This document shows, piece by piece, positions 26,888 through 36,026 of a stretch of 64,000 bases of DNA. Both the position numbers and the translations under genes were made by a program. How positions within the stretch are numbered: position 1 is the stretch's first letter; each line of letters starts with the position of its first letter. The notes below the pieces were generated by a model. It had not been told where the DNA came from. It worked only from the letters and a program-made list of their open reading frames with translations, and did no database searches. Source of the stretch: Planctomycetota bacterium (GTDB lineage: Bacteria > Planctomycetota > J058 > JAJDCP01); assembly GCA_029260765.1 (NCBI GenBank), contig JAJDCP010000096.1:1-64000 (forward strand), written 5' to 3'.

Positions 26888-27690
26888 CTACGGGCTGCCC
26901 TCCAGAAGGGTCCGGATCGATTCCTCCAGCTGGCTCCAAGCTTCTTCCCGCTCTGTTTCCCCCCGCTCCATGAAGTGTGCTGTGACCATACGGACCCGGG
27001 CGGCTCCTTGCTCGAGGGATCGCAAGAGCTCTTTTTGTTCTGCAGGTAGCAGCCCCTCAATGCGTGTGAGGGTGGTATCGAACGCCGCCAGGGCAGCGTC
27101 GAACTGGTCCACGAGGATCAGCGTCGTAGCCCGGAAATACCAGGCGTGGGCCAACTCGGCTGCCAGCCACGGATCGGGTCTGTGGCTCTGCTCAAACTCC
27201 CCGAGCAGAGCTACGGTTCGAGCGCACAGTGCCACGGCCTCCGGCTTTCTGTCCAGCCGGGTCAGAGCATCGCAGCGGTAGGCGGTGGTCTTGGCGAAGC
27301 CGATCCAGAGGCGGCGACCGTCAGCTCTCATCAGGCTGTCGCGACGCAACTCGCAGCCGACTTGGAGCACGCTCTCGGCGGCCTCGAATTGTTGCTGCTC
27401 GAGAAGAACATCAGCCAGCGAGAGGGAGACCAGGGTGAGCTCCGACTCCAGCCTGAAGTCTGCAGAGCCCGAAACTGCCTCCGTCGAGCGTAGCAGCTCC
27501 CAGGCAGCAGTCAGCTCTACTGCTGCGTCGTCGAGGCGGGGAGACTGCAGGTAGAGCGTGCCAAGGAGATGGTGCGCGCGCCATCTGCGGGAGCGCGAGA
27601 TGGCGTCGTCGCGGCTTCCGACATTCTCGAGGCAGAGCCGCCAGGTATCACAGATTCGCCGACGGCCGGCCAGAGAGAGGAGTCATTAAG
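26888..27690 (-). pseudogene. C-terminal TPR-like fragment, probably from a Ser/Thr kinase gene
   Basis: An open frame of about 265 codons runs from an in-frame TGA near 27690 to a stop at 26888 without a convincing start. It contains paired-helix repeats (LTLVSLSLADVLLEQQQFEAAESVL, then HAWYFRATTLILVDQFDAALAAFDTTL) like the tails of the kinases in this window. No kinase domain precedes it. The best reading is the 3' end of a truncated kinase gene. A short genuine ORF from a GTG near 27370 is possible but less likely. Confidence 0.5.
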
Positions 27691-28288
27691 TCTCGCCGCG
27701 CCGCCAAGAATGAAGACTCTCAGCAATCGCCTCGCCAGAGAATCCCGTCGCGAGCGCCGCTCAGCCCGCAACCTGTCACATCATCAAGCCTGGCGCGCAA
27801 ACAGTCGAAGTCTGCAGTCACGTGTCGGCCGCAATTGCGCATAATTTGAGGTCCATTCGCATCACTTCCGCCTCGGATTCGCATCACTTGCGGCCCACGA
27901 CATCTCCAGCCCGCTCGGCGGAGAGCCCCGGGCCACGATCCGCAGGTCGTCTACGAACGCCTTCTGTCGCGCGCGAGGCCCCGCCGCGGTCGGGATGCCG
28001 AGCGGTATGCGCGGAGGACCGTCGATCGAGCCATGCTGGGGGGACACTGAATCATGCTGTTGGTCGCTCAACGCCTTCACAATCTCTGGCGTCCTTCATG
28101 CGGGGTGGGCTGGTTCATTGCGAGGGCCGAGCCTGCTCTCGGGGTACGCTCTCTACCGTGCTCGTTGGACTGCTTCTCTGCCATCGGGTGCTGTTGGCTG
28201 CCATTTTTCAACGGCAACGGGTGGCCTGGTTTCTTGGCGAAAGTGGTCGGGAGGATGGTGCTATCTACACAAAGGCGTAGGCCAACAC
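27691..28288. other. Gene-poor stretch
   Basis: About 600 bp without a recognisable gene. Both strands have short frames only, none with a family resemblance or ribosome-binding site. It lies between two pseudogenes and probably contains further unrecognised debris. Confidence 0.5.
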
Positions 28289-28773
28289 CTAAATACACGC
28301 GCGTACTAGGTTCCCACCCTGGGATCGCGTAGATTCAATGGGTTGTGGTCCCTTGCGTATGTCTGCCGTTTCCAAACGCGGGATCCGCGGTGCGGGCGCC
28401 CGGGCCAACAACTGTTCCCTCCGTGCGCGCGCCAAGTCGACGCGCTCCTCGCGCCTGCGGCGTGCCAGATCGAGGCGTGCTCTGCGCTTCTTCTTCGCGG
28501 CCGCCGCCTTCTCTGCCTTCGCCCTTTTTATCGCGCCCAGGCAAAAGACCTTGCGGCAGCGGTGGCACTCCACGTTCGCCTAGAGATCGGACCGCCCGAT
28601 GATCAGGTGTTCGCGGCAGAAAGGGCAGAGGATCTCGATGTCCGGATCTCCGCCCGCCGGGAAAGGGACCATGGGATGCTCTCGGCCGCTCGTGACGGAT
28701 CCGGCCGCCTCGGCGTCGGCAGCTCTTCGTCTCCGTCGTCGTCGTAGAGCTCAGGGGCATCGAAATCTGGCAT
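28289..28773 (-). pseudogene. Broken zinc-ribbon protein gene (frameshift plus in-frame amber stop)
   Basis: An acidic N-terminus (MPDFDAPELYDDDGDEE) begins at ATG 28773. Near 28680 the frame shifts to DPDIEILCPFCREHLIIGRSDL, which ends at TAG. In that same frame, directly after the stop, come ECHRCRKVF and a long lysine/arginine-rich helix. The two CxxC pairs form one zinc ribbon only if read across the amber codon. Two independent lesions argue for decay rather than recoding. Confidence 0.6.
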
Positions 28774-29509
28774 GAGGTCTTTCGGCCTCAGCCTACAACT
28801 GTGCGACCAGGCGCGCAAACCCGGCCACTACATAAACGGCAGGGGCCGGGTTTCGTTCAGCACAGCCTGGGCGGGGGGCCCAGTAGCTTCGCCGGTTGGT
28901 GTGCAGGTTCCTGCCAGCTTCCGGGCCGGCCCACAGAACGGCCGCTGCCCTGTTCGGGCGCCGATTCTCACTCGTTTCCCGTTTCGGGCTTTGCGCTTTT
29001 TCTCGGGATGCCAGGCTCGCCCCTGTGGGGGCGGTCCGCGATGTTCCTACGCTGCCTCCTCCAGGCCGGTCCTTCAGCCCCGACGCCAAGAGGTTTGGTG
29101 GAGAGAACGCTCTCTGCAGAGACCTGCAGCGCACTCTTTGCAAAGTGTGCGCTGCCGCCAGCCTGCAAGAGGCTTCGCGGCGGAAATGCGCTCTTTGGAG
29201 AAGCTTGCAGAGCGCTCTCTGCAGAAAGATGGTCCCCTGCTCTCGAGAAGGCCGGAAGGGGCAGCACCTCAGAGCGCCGGCAGGCCAATACGGTGCCTCT
29301 CGGGGTGGATGTTGGTGCGTGGCGTCTGCTGTTCTATGCAGGCTCGGCGATCAGACAGACAACGACAGGCGGTGTCGCGGCCGGGCCGATGTGCCGTTCC
29401 CTGCCCACCCGCGCCACAGTGTCCCGCCTGGGTGCACCGGCAAAAGCCCTCTATGCTGCGGCGCTACTCTTCCTCGCAACCGAAGAAGGCGCACGTAGGC
29501 TCCTTGGGG
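28774..29509. other. Gene-poor stretch with palindromes
   Basis: About 735 bp with no supported gene. Positions 29100-29220 are rich in CTCTCTGCAGAG- and CTCTTTGCAAAG-like palindromes, including an imperfect 24-bp one at 29129-29152. Open frames across it lack family resemblance and have unusual composition. Confidence 0.45.
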
Positions 29510-29609
29510 AAGAAGAGCTATGAGGAACCCAGGAGCCCAGGATAAGGCAAAGATGTGAAGAGAGGCGGTTCTTTCCTGGGTTCCTGGGTTCCTCATAGTC
29601 ACTCTTCTT
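29510..29609. repeat. Hairpin repeat of the AGGAAxCCAGG family, copy 2
   Basis: Arms AAGAAGAGCTATGAGGAACC (29510-29529) and GGTTCCTCATAGTCACTCTTC (29587 onward) are near-perfect complements. Internal CCCAGGA-type repeats lie on each side. It is the same family as 22764-22960, with a shorter centre of about 35 bp. Confidence 0.6.
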
Positions 29610-30040
29610 TTGGCCTGGTGGGGGCATATTCCTTGCGAACGAAGTCGCTCAGGCGGTTGTGGTTGAAGCCCCAGGGTTTGCGCTTCGCGACTTCGAGGTC
29701 GACCTCAAGGGCCAGGTCGCAGAACCGGGCGTTGTGGTAGCGTCCATCCTGACCAGTGTCCTTCACGCCGCGGGCAAACGCCAGGCCGTGCGTGGCTTCG
29801 TGCAGCAGGCGCTCGCCGCGGTAGACCACGCCCGAGCAGTCCGGCGCCAGAAAACCGGTGCCGATGGGGTGCCATTGGCTGCCCAGGTCGATGTTGCCCA
29901 GTGCCCAAGCTTCAATGGGCGACCTCCAAGCGCTTGCCTGCAAGGATCATCACCGCCGCAGGGACCGTCCTGTGCCGGCGACGAATGGCCAGCCAGGTAC
30001 GCTCGAGCGCAAGAACCAGTCTTCCCGTTTCCACACTCAT
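29599..30040 (-). pseudogene. Frameshifted SprT-like zinc metalloprotease-domain gene
   Basis: ATG 30040 (GAGGGAG just upstream) opens MSVETGRLVLALERTWLAIRRRH, which soon hits a stop. A second frame continues with PLKLGHWATSTW and a third with LLHEATHGLAFARGVKDTGQ then DGRYHNARFCDLALEV. Concatenated, these match small SprT-like proteins with an HEAxH zinc site that are common in actinobacterial genomes and mobile elements. At least two frameshifts inactivate it. The resemblance to a family best known to me from Actinobacteria suggests transfer. Confidence 0.65.
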
Positions 30041-30174
30041 GACTCCCTCGCACAGGCGGCTGCTGCCAGCTCCTGACCCACAGGGGGCTGCGGTTCACCC
30101 GACTCGGGCATGGCCTGTCACTGCCTTCGGGTCGCGGCCACCTGGCGGCCTGGTGGCCGATGCCTTGCTCCACT

Positions 30175-30537
30175 TCAAGCCGGGCTCTCGAGTCTCACGG
30201 CCCGTGTCACCCGCATGGCGGCCGTGGCGTCGAAGCCGCCAAGAGGTTCCTGCATCTCGGAAACCACACGTCGCTTGCCGGCCGCCAGGGCAAGCGCCAC
30301 CTCGAGCAGCTCGTCCTCGAGGTCCAGCAACGCCAGCGCGGCGGTCGAGCCGGTGTGCACCAGGTCGAAGGCGTCGAGCTCAGCAGACCAGAGCGGCCCA
30401 CAACGAAGCACGCGCAGGGCCAGCAGGCCGAAAGGGTCTGGGGCAGAAGCCTGCTCGGGGAACAGCACGGCGAGTTTGACCCGACCCGTCCTGGCGCCGT
30501 CGAGCCGCAGGGCTGCCACCGCCTGCAGGAGCCCCAC
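30175..30537 (-). CDS. Hypothetical protein, possibly a fragment
   Basis: A 120-codon frame beginning at GTG 30537 without a clear ribosome-binding site. The sequence has alternating hydrophobic strands and helices (LLALRVLRCGPLWSAELDAFDLV) and no recognised family. It lies between a pseudogene and a toxin-antitoxin pair on the same strand. It may be a remnant rather than a working gene. Confidence 0.3.
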   Translation of the reverse strand: MGLLQAVAALRLDGARTGRVKLAVLFPEQASAPDPFGLLALRVLRCGPLWSAELDAFDLVHTGSTAALALLDLEDELLEVALALAAGKRRVVSEMQEPLGGFDATAAMRVTRAVRLESPA

Positions 30538-30603
30538 TACTGATCGCTCAGAAGATCGGACACCCGAGGTTCTTTGTCCTCCGATCGGCCGAATGTTCGA
30601 CGA

Positions 30604-31077
30604 TCAGGGTTCGAGCGGAAGAAGCTCATCCAGCCCCACGACTTCCACCAGGGGCCGCAGGTGCTTGACGTTGGTCGTGAGAACTTTCGCGCCGACGGCC
30701 CGGGCCTGGACGGCCAGGATCACGTCACCGTCGAGGGCGGCGTCGCTCGCCGTCGGCAGTCCTCGACCCCGAGCGTCGGCCCACAGCTCAGCAGCGGCCC
30801 GAATGGTTGGGGTGTCGAGGGGAAGGAAGGTCAGGAGCCGCGAGAGCTGATCGAGGCGCTTCAGGCTCGCCGAGGTCAAACGTCCGCTCTTCTTCGCCAT
30901 ATGGATGAGCTTGCGTCGCAATTCGTAGTCGGCGATCTCGGGCAGGAAGATCGCGGTGTCGGGGTCGCCGTCCCGCAGGGTTTGCGTCAGCCACCGAGCA
31001 ACCTGCCGCCCCTCCTCTGACCTCGGGTGGCAGAGAAGCCCGAGAACGCTGGTGTCGAGAGCCAGGCGGATCGACAC
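30604..31077 (-). CDS. PIN-domain toxin, VapC-like
   Basis: 157 residues. Acidic PIN residues are visible at D8 (LALDTSV), E47 or E52 (PEIADYEL) and D116/D118 (DGDVILAVQA), with the conserved threonine/asparagine of TTNVKHL (134-140). PIN toxins are metal-dependent RNases that block translation. The GTG at 31077 starts three bases after the stop of a 57-residue partner gene, as expected for a type II toxin-antitoxin pair. The local setting is an eroded accessory region, where such modules commonly survive. Confidence 0.8.
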   Translation of the reverse strand: MSIRLALDTSVLGLLCHPRSEEGRQVARWLTQTLRDGDPDTAIFLPEIADYELRRKLIHMAKKSGRLTSASLKRLDQLSRLLTFLPLDTPTIRAAAELWADARGRGLPTASDAALDGDVILAVQARAVGAKVLTTNVKHLRPLVEVVGLDELLPLEP

Positions 31078-31080
31078 GGC

Positions 31081-31254
31081 CTACTCGCGGCAACGCATGC
31101 GGTCTTCTCGATCGTCGAGCTGGGCGACGACCCAGGCGTCGTACTGGTCGCTGTCTTCGTCCGTCAGCCAGGACTGGATCAGATCCGCCGCCTTGCGGTT
31201 GCGTTCGAGGATCTCGGCCGCGTTCTTTGGCTCTGTCGCTGCTTCACCAGGCAT
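31081..31254 (-). CDS. 57-residue probable antitoxin partner
   Basis: ATG 31254 has GGGAGGAG seven bases upstream. The product is short, acidic and helical (AAEILERNRKAADLIQSWLTDEDSDQYDAW) and ends three bases before the PIN-domain gene. The order, spacing and size fit an antitoxin. No standard DNA-binding motif (AbrB, RHH or Phd) is obvious, so the class is undetermined. Confidence 0.65.
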   Translation of the reverse strand: MPGEAATEPKNAAEILERNRKAADLIQSWLTDEDSDQYDAWVVAQLDDREDRMRCRE

Positions 31255-31615
31255 GGTTGGTCTCCTCCCTCGAATCCTCCTTCCAGGGTATCCGAATTCT
31301 CCCAGCCGGTGAAGGGTCAGACGGCTTCGAGATCGCAGTCAGGATGTTCGAATTCGACTTGAGGATCAGGCGTCGCTTGTCCTCCAGGTTCAAGGTCGCG
31401 AACACCCACTTCACGATTGAACCCGCCCCTCCGAGCTGAAGCGCTGGGGCGTGTTCCCAACACGCCGAAATCCTGCGGGTTTTCGCCGCCATTCACAGCC
31501 GAGGAACGCGCCCCATCTGTGACAGGCATTAGATTCGGAGCCTTGGCGACGGGCTCCACCAATGGGGTCGGCAACTCGGCCTCGAGCTCCGAGACCTGGC
31601 CACGCATGCTCAAGC
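31255..31615. other. Gene-poor stretch upstream of the toxin-antitoxin pair
   Basis: About 360 bp without a supported gene. It contains a GGCGTGTT/AACACGCC palindrome near 31448-31466. The toxin-antitoxin promoter probably lies in its left part, but no box is convincing. Confidence 0.4.
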
Positions 31616-32408
31616 CTAAATCTCGCCGTCGTCCCTGGCCACGAAGGTGGAGGTACGTTCGGCGGCGTCCATGTTGCCGAGAGCGGCCTGCGTCTGGCCG
31701 AGTTGACAGAGCACGTCCGCCCGCTGCAGCAGTAGGTTCAAGTCGTCGCCTTCGGTCACAACCTGAGCGCCTAGCAGATCCTGGGCACGGCGGAGATGCG
31801 ACGCCGCGACTTCCGGCTGCCCGGCCCGGTGCTCAATCATGCCCAGGATGTGTAGCGCATGGGCCAGCTCTCGCCCCGTGCGCACTCCCCGATAGCCATC
31901 CTCCACCAGGGCATTCGTATGGGCAAAGGCGACGGCGTTGCAGACCGAGAGCAGAATCTCCAGATGGTCTTGCAGGTCGCCTGACTGTCGATGCTCCAGC
32001 CTCTTCTTCCAGGTCTGCCCACTGACGAGCCGCATGGCGATATACGGGTCGCCTTGGGGCAGCGTGCCCTGAGCGTAAACAGGCACGATGTTCGGGTGCT
32101 CGAGGCGGCTGGTGATGACCGCCTCGGCGAGGAAGTCCTGGAGATCGGCCTGCCGGGAGGTCTGGGTGGCGGGCAACGTCTTCAAGGGCTACCTGGCGGG
32201 AGAGTCCGCCCTGCAGGGCGCGGTAGACTTCGCCCATCCCTCCCCGGGCGAGCAGCTCGAGCAGCTGGAAAGGCTGCAGATCGTCTTGGGGAACGGACGA
32301 CCCTGCGAAGCCCGGCGAGATGTGGGGCTGCTCCACGATCGGCAGCTCACCGCCCCGACCCCGCGTGTGTTCCCAGAGACTGAGGATGGTCGGAAGCTCT
32401 GGATCCAC
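31616..32408 (-). pseudogene. Ser/Thr kinase gene with frameshift and internal deletion
   Basis: From 32408 the frame gives a kinase N-terminus (LLELLARGGMGEVYRALQGGLSRQVAL). A one-base shift near 32187 moves to KTLPATQTSRQ, then LAEAVITSRLEHPNIVPVY and up to NAVAFAH. There the sequence jumps straight into a TPR-like tail (HALHILGMIEHRAGQPEVAASHL). The catalytic HRDLKP loop, the DFG/DWG motif and the C-lobe are deleted. The product cannot be a kinase. Confidence 0.75.
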
Positions 32409-32459
32409 GGGCGTCCCTCCACAACCTCCTCCAGAACACCGGGTGTGAGGCCCCCCCGT

Positions 32460-34976
32460 CTACTTCAGCTGCTTGAACACTTCCGAAGGAACCGGTGGAC
32501 TCATGCGGTAGTCGCCCCACAGCATGCTGGCGATCGACCTGCCCTGGCTGCGGACGGTATCCCAGCGACACCCTTCAACGGCATCCCACATCTTCCAGGC
32601 GGCCAACTTGGCGGCGGCGTCGAACTGACCATGGGCGCTGCCTTGGACCTTTGCGTAGTGCGCGGGGATCTCTGCGTCCAGCCACTCGACTTTCGAGCCA
32701 TGTTGCTTCTCGTCATACTGGTGCTTGTTCTGTTGCCAGATCTGCTCGCGCAGGGCGGCACCCTGGGCCTCGGCCTTGACGGCCAGGTCATAGCCTCCAA
32801 CAACTCCCGAGACTCGATTCAGCAGCCCCGCATCGAAGCTGGCCTTGGCCGTACGTGCCATCGTCCTGTACCAGACCGACACTTCGTCGGCGTTCACCGT
32901 TTTCCTGCAAATGGTGTAGATCGTGCCGGCCAACATTCCGGCGGCGGCCAAGACTATGGCCGCAGGCACCAGAAACTCTGCTGTGGCGAGCGCCGCGATG
33001 CGCGGACCGCAGTCTCGGGCGATGCGCGCCAGGTCGGGAGTGATCACCAGGGAAGCCTTGATGTCGACCCTGCCTTTGATGCCGTGCAGCGTCAGTGGGT
33101 AACCCTTGGCCGCGATTCCCAGTGTCAGTGCAGCCACGGTGAAGCGCACCGGGCCTAGATCGACCTGCCCTGGCTGCGGGGGTTTTCCGTCGGTTTTTTG
33201 GACCTCGAAGGGTGCAAACTCGGGTTCAAAGGACAATGAGCGCTTGCCGGTTTTTTGAAGGGGAATCGAAAAGCCTCCGCTGACCTTGAGGCCCTTGCTG
33301 GTCACCTCGCAGTCCATCGATGCCTCGGAGGACGTCCCCACCGTGGTCTTGAGGCTGGCTTTGGCGCCGACGCTCCAATCGCTCAGGCTCTTGCCCATGG
33401 TAAGCTGTGTCACGAAGTTGGGATCATTCGAGTCCGGAGACCACTGGGCGGAAACGGCGCCGCCCGCCAGGGTGAAGTATTTGGCGACGTTCACGCCGAT
33501 GTTCCAGCTATGGACGGCCTGGATGACGATCGAAGGTGTCCCGACCCTGAGGGTGATCTCATGGGTCTTCATGCCCAAGGTGATCTTGAAGCTCTGCGTG
33601 GGGCTCGGCGAGCCCGTGAAGATGTAGGCATGGCAGGTGTACTGGCCCGGCTTGAGACTGGCCGTGGCTCGGCCTCCTGCCGCGGTGATCAGGGTCTTGG
33701 ACTCTCCTCCGATTTGGGTCAACACGACGCGGGCGGTCGGGATGGGCTTGCCCCCTTCAGCGAACACCACCGTCGCTGTCAGACTGCAGGTGGCGGCTGC
33801 ATCGGGGCCGCCGTCGAGGACGAGCTGCACACTCTGGGACTGCCCCTCTTTGAGCACGATCGTCCGCTGGGCAATCGTCGTTCCATAGCTCGCCGACACC
33901 TCATAGCGCCGCGCAACCAGGTTGGAGAACACGGTGACGCCGTTCCCTTGCTCGGCACCCGTATCACAGTGGCCCCAGTCACCCCTCTGGATGTACCCGG
34001 TGGCTTCGCTGGCAGGTTTGCCTGTGGACTTCCAGATGGCCCGCAAGGTGATCGATGCCGTGCCCTTGGGCTCGTCGGGCTGCTTGTCCTTGCCCCGCAT
34101 GGTCAGGACCACAGTGCGTGTGGTGCCTTCGGGTACATGCGTGGCCAGCGCGGCAGACAGACCCTCATGCTTTGATCTGACCTGGTAGTCTCCGGCCGCC
34201 TCTTGGAAGCTGCAGCTGCCGTCCGCCGACGAGACTCCTTCGAAGGCCCGGTCTCCGTTCGAGGGTATCGCATAGATCGAAGCTCCCTGCACAGGCTTGC
34301 CCGTCTTGTCCGCCACCAGGCGTACAATCAGGCAACCGCCGGTAGGCTCGCCGGCCCGGATGTTGAGCACGGGGGTGTTGCCGGGGGCCAGGTTGCTGAG
34401 CACCGAGGTCCCCAGATAGGTGCCGCCTGCGCTCGCGCTGGCTGTGTATTTGCCGGGCGGCAGGTCGCTGAACTTCACGCGGCCGTTGTCGTCGGTCACT
34501 CCAGAAGCTTCCTTCGGCCCACGCAGCTCGACCTGGGCGCCGCCGGAACCGGTTCCTTTGTAGTAGACGTGCACATAGCAGCTGCAGGTCTTGCCTCCGC
34601 TGGCTTCGATCGGGTCGTCGGGCTTTTTCTTATCTTTGGCGATGGTGATTTCCCAGAACTGTCCGGTCTTGAGCCTGATTTTGTCCCAGAGGCTGCCCGA
34701 GGTCTTGGAGGTGCCGTTCTTGCTCCCTGCGGGCTTGGGCGTGGGCGTGGGCTTGGGCTTGGGCTTGGGCTTGGGCTTGGGCTTGGGCTTGGGCTTGGCC
34801 GCCCCAGGCACGGTCTTGAGCAGAGGCTTGCTGGTGGCTGGGGTTGCAGCAGGCTTGGTGGGCGTCACAGCCGGCGGCTTTGCGGGGGCGACCGTGGATG
34901 CGACGCTCGATACGGCGTCGCTGATGGCGCCAGTCAATGAACCCCACAATCCGCTCGAGCTTTTCTCGTCAGCCAT
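32460..34976 (-). CDS. Large multidomain protein: KP-repeat linker, beta-sandwich repeats, C-terminal helical domain
   Basis: 838 residues without a signal peptide. Residues 1-55 are alanine/serine-rich and partly amphipathic. A (KP)n linker at about 60-85 is encoded by a hexanucleotide repeat. Then come four carboxypeptidase-regulatory-like beta-domains (about 125-470; for example SGVTDDNGRVKFSDLPPGKY), a beta-rich region, one hydrophobic helix near 680-705 (LVPAAIVLAAAGMLAGTIY) and a C-terminal charged, tryptophan-containing helical region of about 130 residues. A modular carrier with a variable C-terminal domain recalls secreted effectors or polymorphic toxins, but no toxin motif is recognised. 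ATG 34976 follows AGGGGG. The kinase pseudogene lies downstream on the same strand. Confidence 0.7.
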   Translation of the reverse strand: MADEKSSSGLWGSLTGAISDAVSSVASTVAPAKPPAVTPTKPAATPATSKPLLKTVPGAAKPKPKPKPKPKPKPKPTPTPKPAGSKNGTSKTSGSLWDKIRLKTGQFWEITIAKDKKKPDDPIEASGGKTCSCYVHVYYKGTGSGGAQVELRGPKEASGVTDDNGRVKFSDLPPGKYTASASAGGTYLGTSVLSNLAPGNTPVLNIRAGEPTGGCLIVRLVADKTGKPVQGASIYAIPSNGDRAFEGVSSADGSCSFQEAAGDYQVRSKHEGLSAALATHVPEGTTRTVVLTMRGKDKQPDEPKGTASITLRAIWKSTGKPASEATGYIQRGDWGHCDTGAEQGNGVTVFSNLVARRYEVSASYGTTIAQRTIVLKEGQSQSVQLVLDGGPDAAATCSLTATVVFAEGGKPIPTARVVLTQIGGESKTLITAAGGRATASLKPGQYTCHAYIFTGSPSPTQSFKITLGMKTHEITLRVGTPSIVIQAVHSWNIGVNVAKYFTLAGGAVSAQWSPDSNDPNFVTQLTMGKSLSDWSVGAKASLKTTVGTSSEASMDCEVTSKGLKVSGGFSIPLQKTGKRSLSFEPEFAPFEVQKTDGKPPQPGQVDLGPVRFTVAALTLGIAAKGYPLTLHGIKGRVDIKASLVITPDLARIARDCGPRIAALATAEFLVPAAIVLAAAGMLAGTIYTICRKTVNADEVSVWYRTMARTAKASFDAGLLNRVSGVVGGYDLAVKAEAQGAALREQIWQQNKHQYDEKQHGSKVEWLDAEIPAHYAKVQGSAHGQFDAAAKLAAWKMWDAVEGCRWDTVRSQGRSIASMLWGDYRMSPPVPSEVFKQLK
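34731..34798. repeat. GGGCTT hexanucleotide tandem repeat (Lys-Pro linker)
   Basis: About eleven tandem hexamers, GGGCTT with a few GGGCGT variants, encode alternating lysine-proline on the minus strand. Such a repeat can change length by whole codon pairs without breaking the frame. Confidence 0.8.
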
Positions 34977-35117
34977 CACCAGCCCCCTGTCAACCTGGAA
35001 CTCATAGCAAGGGACGCGTATGGGTGCGGCCTCGCTCTGTGTGTTCCAGCGCAGAAACGACTCGGGCGGCTACAGGCAATCTGGAGCTTGAGGGTAGGAT
35101 TTGTGGTTTACGGTTGA

Positions 35118-35696
35118 TCAACCACGACCCGCGTGAGGCACAAGCACGAAGGACACGATGCCGGTTTCCGTATCGATCTGGCGCAGCTTGCCGTCCTCGC
35201 CGACCAGCATGAAAACCGGCTCGAGGTTGTGGTTGCTGCCGTGCCATGCCAGGCCGATCAAGGGTGCCTCGCCCCAACTGCAGGACTCATACCAAACCTG
35301 GGAGCAAGCGCAGATCGCCGGCGGCAGGTCTTCCAATTCCAGATCCAGAGCCTGAGCGTCCAGCGTCGCGACCAACCGTCCTTCCGTATACAGCTGAACA
35401 AGACTGCCCTCGGCTGCATAGATCAGCTCGACGCTGACAAAGGAGCGGCCATCGTCGGCCAGATAGCCTCCTGGATAGCCGCTGTAGTCGTAGACACAAG
35501 ACCAGAGAGGATCTTCCGTACGTTCGCCGTAGACAGTGAGGATCCACTCGTCCTCAGACTGATGGACGACGGCAACGAAGCTACCGTTTTCTGAAGAAAC
35601 TTCAAAGGACTCGAAGCTCGGGGCGACTCTACGAGCAAACGCCAGTTGGAAGAAGCCGATAGCGAGCAGAATGAGCAGACTGTATCTGTGCAACAT
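35118..35696 (-). CDS. Secreted protein of unknown function
   Basis: 192 residues with a signal peptide (MLHRYSLLILLAIGFFQLAFA). The mature protein is beta-rich. It contains repeated strand patterns (FVAVVHQSEDEWILTVYG, LVQLYTEGRLVATL) and a CACSQVWYESC cysteine cluster. I recognise no family. AAAGGA precedes ATG 35696. It sits 142 bp upstream of the large multidomain gene on the same strand, so co-expression is possible. Confidence 0.65.
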   Translation of the reverse strand: MLHRYSLLILLAIGFFQLAFARRVAPSFESFEVSSENGSFVAVVHQSEDEWILTVYGERTEDPLWSCVYDYSGYPGGYLADDGRSFVSVELIYAAEGSLVQLYTEGRLVATLDAQALDLELEDLPPAICACSQVWYESCSWGEAPLIGLAWHGSNHNLEPVFMLVGEDGKLRQIDTETGIVSFVLVPHAGRG

Positions 35697-36026
35697 CAGT
35701 AGTTCCTTTGCTGGGGAAGCAAAACGCTTGGTGGGAAGCTCCGCACTACCTGCCCAGAACTCCTGAACAGGTGCCAGATCTGACCTCGAGCCTGTGGGAA
35801 AGGTTCCAAGAAACTTGCGGATTTCTCTACCCGCCGCTGCCTGCGGTGTGCCAGACCCGCGGCCTGGTTTTTCACGCCAATGTTGCGGGTCTGGGTTGTT
35901 GTTTCTTCGTCGGATAATTCTAGAGACCCATGATTTTTCAAGGGTTCGCGGGAAACTTTGTTGAGATGGAACGAGGCTTGCAACGCTAGAGAGTCGTATG
36001 TGACCCCCAAGGAGGCGCGAGCGAAG

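Noticed and set aside
28505..28600. Pyrrolysine or other recoding of the TAG in the zinc-ribbon gene
   Set aside because: The same gene also carries a frameshift, and no pyl genes are seen; decay is simpler.
28801..29523. A 240-codon plus-strand frame
   Set aside because: No ribosome-binding site or family, and it is full of palindromic repeats that code for cysteine/leucine-rich runs; judged noncoding.
33255..34175. 306-codon plus-strand frame
   Set aside because: It mirrors the large multidomain gene and lacks any recognisable domain.
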